Shown here: positions 14,026 through 19,065 of the stretch, piece by piece | Position numbering within the stretch: the stretch's first letter is position 1 | Layout of the letters: each line of letters starts with the position of its first letter | Assembly: GCA_002308635.1 (NCBI GenBank) | Contig: DBWG01000031.1 | Location: 1 to 19,065 of the forward strand | DNA from: Ruminococcaceae bacterium UBA1244 | GTDB lineage: Bacteria > Bacillota > Clostridia > Oscillospirales > Acutalibacteraceae | DNA length: 19,065 bases | Direction of reading: 5' to 3' | Notes under the pieces: generated by a model | The model's database searches: none | What the model was told of the DNA's origin: nothing | What the model saw: the letters and a program-made list of their open reading frames with translations, nothing else | Made by a program: the position numbers and the translations under genes

Positions 14026-14481
14026 ATGAAAAAAGACAGAATAAAAAAGAATATCGTATCACCGTACTATCTCATAGTACGCCGGATAGTTTTGAGCCTT
14101 ATCATGGTCGGGGCGATAGTAATAGTTGCAATGATGCTCGCCGATACGATAGTGCCTCTTATCCTGACTTACGTTGTACTTATCGGCGCATATTTTGCAG
14201 GTATATTCTATTATCTGCCTGTCTGCTATAACAACTGCAAGTATTATCTTTTTGAGGATCATATCGTCATAAGGAAGGGATTTTTCATCGTAAAGGAGAG
14301 CAGAGTGGATTATTCCAAGGTGCATTATTCCGTAATTTCTCAGGGTATCGTACAGAGGAGGTTCGGAGTATGCACAGTTGCACTTATGATGGCAGGATCA
14401 AAACAGATGGTCAGCAATATAGCGGTAAAGGATGCCCGTCTTTTGAAGCACCTTGAAGAAAGGAGCAAAAAAGATGGATAA
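14026..14481 (+). CDS. Membrane-bound bacterial PH-domain protein (YdbS-like)
   Basis: A 151-residue protein with two membrane segments (about 18-40 and 43-65), then one bacterial PH domain of the bPH_2/DUF304 type (about 72-145). In the PH domain, CKYYLFEDHIVIRKGFF is followed by ESRVDYSKVHYSVISQGIVQRRFGVCTVAL. The size and order match B. subtilis YdbS. I chose ATG 14026 because AGAGGT lies at 14013-14018 and the promoter would start transcription after the more upstream ATG. It overlaps the next gene by eight bases. Homologues act in the envelope; in Bacillus ydbST has been linked to resistance to a circular bacteriocin. Any such role here is inference. Confidence 0.85.
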   Translation: MKKDRIKKNIVSPYYLIVRRIVLSLIMVGAIVIVAMMLADTIVPLILTYVVLIGAYFAGIFYYLPVCYNNCKYYLFEDHIVIRKGFFIVKESRVDYSKVHYSVISQGIVQRRFGVCTVALMMAGSKQMVSNIAVKDARLLKHLEERSKKDG

Positions 14482-15958
14482 AAAAAGAAAATTTATAAAA
14501 GCTCACCCGTATTCCGTAATAAGGCACCTCAAAATCTCCGTTCTTCTGGTGCTTATAACAGTACTCCAGCAGTTTCTTATAAGACCGAGAGGAATAATCG
14601 CACTCATCGGTTCACTGGGAATAAATGCGCTTTATGTTATCGTCATCCTGTCGTACTATATTTCAGTCTACGGAAATTTCAGATACCGCCTTGAAAACCG
14701 TGCCATCCACATACACAGCGGCATTTTCAGAAAAAAGGATTATGTCATCCCGTACAGCAGGATACTTACCTATGTATTTTACACCAATGTCCTGTCTGTT
14801 ATGTTCGGAGCGGCGAAGGTATCTGTAGACACCCCTGCCGGTTCGGGAAGGAGCCATGATGTTTCGATCTACTGTTCGCTCAGAAGGGCAAGGGAGGTGC
14901 GTGAGCGTATACTTGGAAAGGAAAAGAGAAAGCCGCAGTATCGTGCAAGGACTCTGAGCATATTATTGATGTCGGCTTTCTGGTCAAACCCTGTAACCGG
15001 ATTTGTCTTTATCGTTCCGACCATAGTAAGTGCCGGAAACATCCTCGGCACGGAAGCAAGGAACAATATCGTATTGAATTCCCTGAATTACCGTGACAGC
15101 ATAATTGCGGAGTATGTTTCGCCTGTAGCGGCATTTCTTGCGTCGGTCATAATGATGGCGTGGGCAGTATCCATGCTTTTGTTTTTTATGAGGTATGCGA
15201 ATTTCTGTTCATACCGTGTCGATCAGAAATTGGTGGTGAGCAGGGGTCTTCTGAGCCGCTGTACTACCGTTCTGGATATGGGAGCGGTATCCTATGTCAG
15301 CATTGACAAGAGCCTTCTGATGCGTTTGCTGAAGCTTCAGAGCTGTACGGTATCGGTGATCGGTTCAGGAAAGATGAAGGGCGATATCGGAATGATAGTC
15401 TGTCCTGAGGAGAAGAAAAAAGCCGAGAGGAATATCCGCAGGCTGACAGGCATCGTCCCTCGTGAAAGCAATATCGTAAAGCCCGCAAAATTCAGTATAT
15501 ACTCATATATATATCTTCCGCTGTATGTTCTGATAGGATTTATCATATTGTACTATCTCAGCGGTTATATGCCGTTTTTAAGAGAAACGACCGTAATATT
15601 CACACAGATATTTTCAGCGGTATCAGTATGGTGGCTGTTGTTCAGGATATATTCCTACCGCAATGCAAGGATAGGTCTGTGCGGGCGCTGCATTACGCTC
15701 TGCGGATTCAGAAGGCTGACGCTGAAGCATTATTTTATCCCGATGGACAAGATACAGTGGATAGAGATCAGCCGCACGCCGTTTCAGATAAAAAAGGGCA
15801 CCTGCAATTTCCGTGTCCATCTTTATTCCGAAAAAAACGTCACCTGCTATATCAAACAGCTTCCTATCGCAGAAGTGCGGGCATTTCTTTCAAAGTGCCG
15901 TCTGCGCACTGCCTATCCCGCTGTTCATGACCTGCCTATCGATCCCTCCACATACTAA
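14474..15958 (+). CDS. Membrane-bound protein with three bacterial PH domains (YdbT-like)
   Basis: A 494-residue protein with alternating membrane pairs and PH-like domains. Membrane segments are at about 20-36 and 45-66, 162-190 and 214-240, and 342-364 and 374-392. PH modules lie at about 69-147 (YRLENRAIHIHSGIFRKKDYVIPYSRI), 246-325 (YRVDQKLVVSRGLLSRCTTVLDMGAVSYVSID) and 398-472 (ARIGLCGRCITLCGFRRL then MDKIQWIEISRTPFQ). This is the layout of B. subtilis YdbT. AAGGAG at 14460-14465 fixes the start at 14474, inside the end of the preceding gene, so translation is probably coupled. The two proteins likely form one membrane complex. Confidence 0.86.
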   Translation: MDKKRKFIKAHPYSVIRHLKISVLLVLITVLQQFLIRPRGIIALIGSLGINALYVIVILSYYISVYGNFRYRLENRAIHIHSGIFRKKDYVIPYSRILTYVFYTNVLSVMFGAAKVSVDTPAGSGRSHDVSIYCSLRRAREVRERILGKEKRKPQYRARTLSILLMSAFWSNPVTGFVFIVPTIVSAGNILGTEARNNIVLNSLNYRDSIIAEYVSPVAAFLASVIMMAWAVSMLLFFMRYANFCSYRVDQKLVVSRGLLSRCTTVLDMGAVSYVSIDKSLLMRLLKLQSCTVSVIGSGKMKGDIGMIVCPEEKKKAERNIRRLTGIVPRESNIVKPAKFSIYSYIYLPLYVLIGFIILYYLSGYMPFLRETTVIFTQIFSAVSVWWLLFRIYSYRNARIGLCGRCITLCGFRRLTLKHYFIPMDKIQWIEISRTPFQIKKGTCNFRVHLYSEKNVTCYIKQLPIAEVRAFLSKCRLRTAYPAVHDLPIDPSTY

Positions 15959-15962
15959 TAAC

Positions 15963-15991
15963 TGAAACTGAAAATTGAAAATGGAAAATTA
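15963..15991. repeat. Short A-rich direct repeat between convergent genes
   Basis: A run of related units (TGAAACTGAAAATTGAAAATGGAAAATT) fills most of the 51-base gap between the YdbT-like gene and the nucleosidase gene. No terminator hairpin was seen in this gap. Confidence 0.45.
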
Positions 15992-16009
15992 CGGAGTTGT
16001 CCGGTGCTG

Positions 16010-16708
16010 TCATGGGAGTTTCATAAGGTCAAGGATTATGGAAACGGATAATTCGGCGGCAGCTTTGCTGAATGTAGAATACTCTACAGCGTCGTCCTCT
16101 TCGCTCATGCTGTCGGATATTGAGCGCAGCACAGCAAACGGGACTTTATTTATCCGGCAGACCTGTCCGATGCTGCCGCCCTCCATTTCACAGCAGACAG
16201 CCCCGAAATTGTCATTGAGGGACTGGCGGTTTTCCTTTCCGCTGATGAATCTGTCGCCTGTTGCGACGGTGCCCGTAATGTATTTTACGCCGCCGACAGT
16301 GTCGCAGGCTTTTTTAAGGCGTGATATCAGGTTTTCATCACAGGGCAGATATACGATGCTTTCCTCCGGCAGAAAAAGAGTTCCGGCTTCATCTCCTAAA
16401 ACGGTTGTGTCCATGTCATGCTGTACGGTCTTGTCGGCGATAACAACATATCCGATATGCGTCTTTGTGCATGTGCCGCCGCCTATGCCTGTGTTTATTA
16501 TGCAGTCGGGGGAATATCTGAGTATCATTGTCTGTGCCGTCACAGCGGCATTGACCTTGCCGATGCCGCACTTTGCAGCAACACAGTCTTTTCCTTCAAG
16601 CTTTCCGACGGTAAATTTCTTTCCGCTTATCACTTCTGTTCGTGTATCCGTCATTTTTTCGATGATACCGTTTACTTCGATATCCATTGCACCTATTATT
16701 CCTGTCAT
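16010..16708 (-). CDS. mtnN: 5'-methylthioadenosine/S-adenosylhomocysteine nucleosidase
   Basis: This enzyme cleaves the glycosidic bond of methylthioadenosine and S-adenosylhomocysteine, recycling by-products of polyamine synthesis and methylation and feeding the LuxS route. The 232 residues match the family length. The start GIIGAMDIEV carries the catalytic Glu11 (E12 in E. coli). CCEMEGGSIGQVC holds Glu176 of the MEG motif, and RSISDS supplies catalytic Asp199. INTGIGGG (71-78) and TGTVATGDRFI are also typical. I chose the start at 16708 because AAGGAG is near 16718-16723 and the protein begins like other family members; 15 upstream residues would not fit. It follows a terminator, leaving only about 30 bases for a promoter; none was convincing. 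Confidence 0.95.
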   Translation of the reverse strand: MTGIIGAMDIEVNGIIEKMTDTRTEVISGKKFTVGKLEGKDCVAAKCGIGKVNAAVTAQTMILRYSPDCIINTGIGGGTCTKTHIGYVVIADKTVQHDMDTTVLGDEAGTLFLPEESIVYLPCDENLISRLKKACDTVGGVKYITGTVATGDRFISGKENRQSLNDNFGAVCCEMEGGSIGQVCRINKVPFAVLRSISDSMSEEDDAVEYSTFSKAAAELSVSIILDLMKLP

Positions 16709-16735
16709 TTCAGAGTTCTCCTTTTTTGTTAAGAT

Positions 16736-16776
16736 AAAAATTCTCCCGGACATGATATGCTCGGGAGATATTTTTT
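16736..16776. terminator. Probable bidirectional terminator between mtnN and lipoprotein gene
   Basis: TCTCCCG (16742-16748) pairs with CGGGAGA (16762-16768). A six-T run follows on the plus strand (16771-16776), and five A precede it (16736-16740), which read as a T-run on the minus strand. It lies just after the lipoprotein stop, so partial read-through may supply mtnN. Confidence 0.75.
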
Positions 16777-16788
16777 GTTTTTTAATTG

Positions 16789-17499
16789 TCAGGCTGCATT
16801 TGAAGTTTCATCTGTTTTTGAAGCTTCATCTGTTTTTGAAGCTTCTTCTGTCTTTGAAGCTTCATCTGTCTTTGAAGCTTCTTCTGTCTTTGAAGCTTCT
16901 TCTGTCTTTGAAGCTTCTTCTGTCTTTGAAGCTTCATCTGTCTTTGAAGTCTCAGTGCTGTCAGACGAACCGAAAGCCGATTCAAAATCCTTGATAAGAA
17001 CAGCGATATTTTCAGCACGTTCCTGTGTTCCTGAATACATTACCATGTATTTTCCTTTTTCTCCGCACGGGATAGAAGCGCTGTACTCGGTGCTGTCGAC
17101 GCTTTCATCCTCAAAGACATGGAAAAAGCCGTTTTCGAGGACTTCTGTGCGGACTCTTTCAGAATCCTTGTTCTGTTTTTCAAGATCATATTCGTACAGT
17201 TCAACAAGAGTGCTTCTGTCGTCAACGGTAAAGGAATATCTCAGTCCTTCCTTTGCGCCGATGACCTTTGCAAGCATCGTTGTAGGTTCTTCTTTCAGTG
17301 GCAGATAATTCATGTCCTGAAGATACTTGACAAGACCGCTCAGTTCGTTTTTATAGTTTTCGGTGATATTCTTTTTGATGGATTCCGTATCAACAGATTT
17401 TTCGGTGTCGAGGTTTTCCGGCGAATCGCTCTTTTTCTGACATCCGAACAGGGTGAGAGACATTAAGGCACACAAAACGATAAGCAATATTTTTTTCAT
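16789..17499 (-). CDS. Lipoprotein with tandem EASKT(D/E) tail, function unknown
   Basis: A 236-residue lipoprotein with a good signal peptide and lipobox (LFGC, Cys20), an acidic stretch after it, and a core of about 125 residues rich in Glu, Asp, Lys and Tyr (KYLQDMNYLPLKEEPTTMLA through KYMVMYSGTQERAENIAVLI). I do not recognise this core. The C-terminus is a repeat tail built from SKT(D/E)EA units, eight of them, ending with TSNAA. The tail is at the C-terminus rather than between domains, so it may extend into the wall. The start at 17499 is supported by GGAGG at 17505-17509; an upstream start would displace the signal peptide. Confidence 0.86.
   Translation of the reverse strand: MKKILLIVLCALMSLTLFGCQKKSDSPENLDTEKSVDTESIKKNITENYKNELSGLVKYLQDMNYLPLKEEPTTMLAKVIGAKEGLRYSFTVDDRSTLVELYEYDLEKQNKDSERVRTEVLENGFFHVFEDESVDSTEYSASIPCGEKGKYMVMYSGTQERAENIAVLIKDFESAFGSSDSTETSKTDEASKTEEASKTEEASKTEEASKTDEASKTEEASKTDEASKTDETSNAA
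16802..16945 (-). repeat. Eight 18-bp tandem repeats in lipoprotein tail
   Basis: Eight units of 18 bp, read on the plus strand as GAAGCTTCTTCTGTCTTT with a few substitutions. They encode E-A-S-K-T-D/E hexapeptides. Unit length is a multiple of three, so gain or loss of a unit would only change tail length. Confidence 0.95.
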
Positions 17500-17538
17500 A
17501 ATTTCCTCCATAGCAGTTCTTTTGAGATGACACAGAGT

Positions 17539-17567
17539 ATTATAACGCATTTATTCCGTCAATTCAA
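17539..17567 (-). promoter_or_regulatory. Promoter of the EASKT-tail lipoprotein gene
   Basis: On the minus strand, TTGAAT (17562-17567) and TATAAT (17539-17544) are 17 bp apart, about 40 bases upstream of the start codon. Confidence 0.65.
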
Positions 17568-17611
17568 GTGCAAATATGATGATGGGCGGCCATTTTGAAA
17601 AATATTTGCAG

Positions 17612-17645
17612 AAAAAATATGTCCGGAAAGAATTTTCCGGACATA
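17612..17645 (-). terminator. Terminator of the membrane protein gene at 17654
   Basis: TATGTCCGGAAA (17618-17629) and TTTCCGGACATA (17634-17645) form a perfect 12-bp stem with a 4-base loop. A run of six T follows on the minus strand (17612-17617 on plus). It begins nine bases after the stop codon. Confidence 0.93.
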
Positions 17646-17653
17646 GGCAGAGG

Positions 17654-18835
17654 TCATCTTCTGTTGAGAGGAATAGTTTCATCCGGACGTACCGGTATAG
17701 TAGCATCAGGATTATTGAGAGGCACTGTTGCTTCGGGATCGGCTCTGCGTGATGCCGGAGGAGGAGAAAACGGTGCAGGCTCCGCAGGATACTGAGTTTT
17801 GGGCTTGAAGGGCATTTCCGGTGTCGGCGGGATAGGCGGAACCTCACCGGTATAGATATTTCTGTTTACAGCATCAAAGGATTTTTTTGCATTATAATAC
17901 GGAACAAAGTTCGGGGACTGGTTGTAGTTATAGTTTTCGGGACCGGTATAGTCAGGAATATTTTCGGGGTTTGCGGCTTCGTGACCGTTGCTGTAGGCTC
18001 TCATTCTTGCGCCTCTGAGGATGCCGTCAGCGTGCATAGCATAAGATCCTGCAAGGATGATAACACATACAAAGATCACGAGAACTGCGGCAAAGATAAG
18101 AACGTTGAAGGAGTTGAGCAGCAGTTCGGAATTTGTAAGCTCTGCGGTTTTTTTGTCTGCATTGATATCCTCTATGTAGTTGTCCGGAGGAGAAACGAGC
18201 TTATAAAGCTTTACGCAGAAGTTTACGATAGCCGCAATGAATCCGAGGATAGAAGCGGCAAAAGCAAGGAATGTACCTCTTTTTGCAATTTCGCCGGTCG
18301 AAAGATTTACCGAGATAGAATTTGCAAATCTGATAAAAGCGATCTCACACAGGAGGATGGCAGTACCAAGAATGAGCGTCAGCCAGAAAAGACCTGCTGC
18401 AGTATAGTTGATATTGCCGTTGTAGCCTTCGATATCCGTATAGTTGATAACGCCGACAGACGCAAAGGATACAATAATGGATATTGCAGTGTAGATGATA
18501 GCCGCAACCAGAGAAATTTTCAAAAACGAGACGCTGCCGGAAGAAGCAGATTCTGATTTGGCGCCGGTGCGTGAGATTATCAGACCGAATGCGACTGCAA
18601 CAAGGATAGCTGCGGTGAGTGTAGATGTAACGATATTGACGATACCGATCGAGTCAGAACCGGCGATCTGATACAATGAATAGCAAACACTGAGTTTCTG
18701 ATTGTTTATCATCGCACTGATGCCTCTGCCGAAAATAAGGAGTGCAAGTGTGATGAATGAAACGCTGAGAGTCATAATGGTAGTCTTTGATAGAAGCTTT
18801 TTTGCGGGAGCGGAAGTTTTTACAATGTTGTTCAT
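17654..18835 (-). CDS. Multi-pass membrane protein with proline-rich tail and threonine motifs
   Basis: A 393-residue protein, function unknown. About six membrane segments are visible (roughly 20-40, 65-88, 103-130, 146-170, 187-212 and 243-266). The last is followed by a Pro/Asn/Tyr-rich, likely cytoplasmic tail (about 285-393). The end of the tail repeats a motif three times: EATVPL, DATIPV and ETIPL, with Thr at about 370, 379 and 387. Each has an acidic residue upstream and a branched hydrophobic residue at +3 from Thr, as in phosphothreonine sites read by FHA domains. I chose ATG 18835 because AAAGGTGG (18847-18854) lies upstream; a GTG at 18850 would lie within that site. It has its own promoter and terminator and appears monocistronic. 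Confidence 0.87.
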   Translation of the reverse strand: MNNIVKTSAPAKKLLSKTTIMTLSVSFITLALLIFGRGISAMINNQKLSVCYSLYQIAGSDSIGIVNIVTSTLTAAILVAVAFGLIISRTGAKSESASSGSVSFLKISLVAAIIYTAISIIVSFASVGVINYTDIEGYNGNINYTAAGLFWLTLILGTAILLCEIAFIRFANSISVNLSTGEIAKRGTFLAFAASILGFIAAIVNFCVKLYKLVSPPDNYIEDINADKKTAELTNSELLLNSFNVLIFAAVLVIFVCVIILAGSYAMHADGILRGARMRAYSNGHEAANPENIPDYTGPENYNYNQSPNFVPYYNAKKSFDAVNRNIYTGEVPPIPPTPEMPFKPKTQYPAEPAPFSPPPASRRADPEATVPLNNPDATIPVRPDETIPLNRR

Positions 18836-18884
18836 AAAAAATGATACCACCTTTCCGATAATGTTAAGGCATCAGCCTGTAAAG

Positions 18885-18913
18885 ATTATATAACATTTTT
18901 TCGGTTATATCAA
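18885..18913 (-). promoter_or_regulatory. Promoter of the multi-pass membrane protein gene
   Basis: On the minus strand, TTGATA (18908-18913) and a perfect TATAAT (18885-18890) are 17 bp apart, giving a leader of roughly 40 bases. To the right, 18914-19065 is AT-rich and holds no gene or ribosome binding site that I can support; the next gene presumably begins beyond the window. Confidence 0.75.
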
Positions 18914-19065
18914 CATCAAAAATGAAAGAAAAGTAGTAAATGAAAAGAGTTTTGAAAAAATTCATAGGAAAAACATGATAAATAAACAAATGGTATATTA
19001 TACAAATAGTATATATTAAGAGATCTGAGATGTTTTTCTTATTTTTCTATCCGGAGCTAAGATCA

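Noticed and set aside
15975..16994. A 339-residue plus-strand open frame opposite mtnN and the lipoprotein tail
   Set aside because: It runs antisense to a clear nucleosidase gene and through the repeat array, giving Leu/Lys/Phe-rich low complexity. No ribosome binding site or domain is seen.
1..19065. CRISPR array, transposase, tRNA or rRNA genes
   Set aside because: The only tandem repeats are coding, with no spaced palindromic repeats. No transposase motifs, cloverleaf or rRNA-like stretches were recognised.

Overview
The window looks like the chromosomal replication-origin neighbourhood of a low-to-moderate GC Firmicute. It most resembles Ruminococcus or a close relative in the Oscillospiraceae. 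Evidence for this is the dnaA / rpmH-rnpA-yidD-yidC-jag layout, strong AGGAGG ribosome binding sites, and secreted proteins with long Ser/Glu/Gln/Lys linkers of the kind common in ruminococci. The taxon is an inference. The gene families are read directly from the proteins.

Layout, left to right. Positions 1-123 lie downstream of dnaA, where dnaN usually follows, and hold a cluster of a repeated 9-mer, TTTTCAACA. dnaA (minus strand, 124-1437) is next. Its upstream region has a good promoter with the same 9-mer just behind the -35 box. A membrane-anchored, Ser/Glu-rich protein of unknown function (1803-3386) sits between dnaA and rpmH. The classic ribosome/RNase P/membrane-insertion operon rpmH-rnpA-yidD-yidC-jag follows on the plus strand (3629-6427) and ends at a terminator. 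Convergent to it is a minus-strand block: noc/parB-like (6501-7334), rsmG and mnmG (7518-10113). The order and orientation differ from Bacillus, and mnmE is absent. A second intergenic pair of TTTTCAACA motifs lies between noc and rsmG.

The right half is accessory. On the minus strand are a lipoprotein with a duplicated domain (10171-11136), an operon of a DUF815-type ATPase and a lipoprotein that joins a substrate-binding domain to a peptidoglycan-binding domain (11228-13851), an MTA/SAH nucleosidase (16010-16708), a lipoprotein with a tandem-repeat tail (16789-17499) and a multi-pass membrane protein with a proline-rich, threonine-motif tail (17654-18835). On the plus strand is a two-gene membrane-bound bacterial PH-domain operon (14026-15958).

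How it fits together: the left part covers replication initiation (DnaA and its putative boxes), chromosome organisation (Noc/ParB-like), ribosome and RNase P parts, membrane protein insertion (YidC, YidD, KhpB/Jag), and rRNA/tRNA modification (RsmG, MnmG). The right part is mostly cell-envelope proteins whose roles cannot be assigned from sequence alone. The strongest second-look signal is the set of six exact copies of TTTTCAACA. All six are intergenic, clustered around dnaA and upstream of noc, and no canonical TTATCCACA box was seen. This suggests a diverged DnaA-box code and a multipartite origin or DnaA-binding reservoir.
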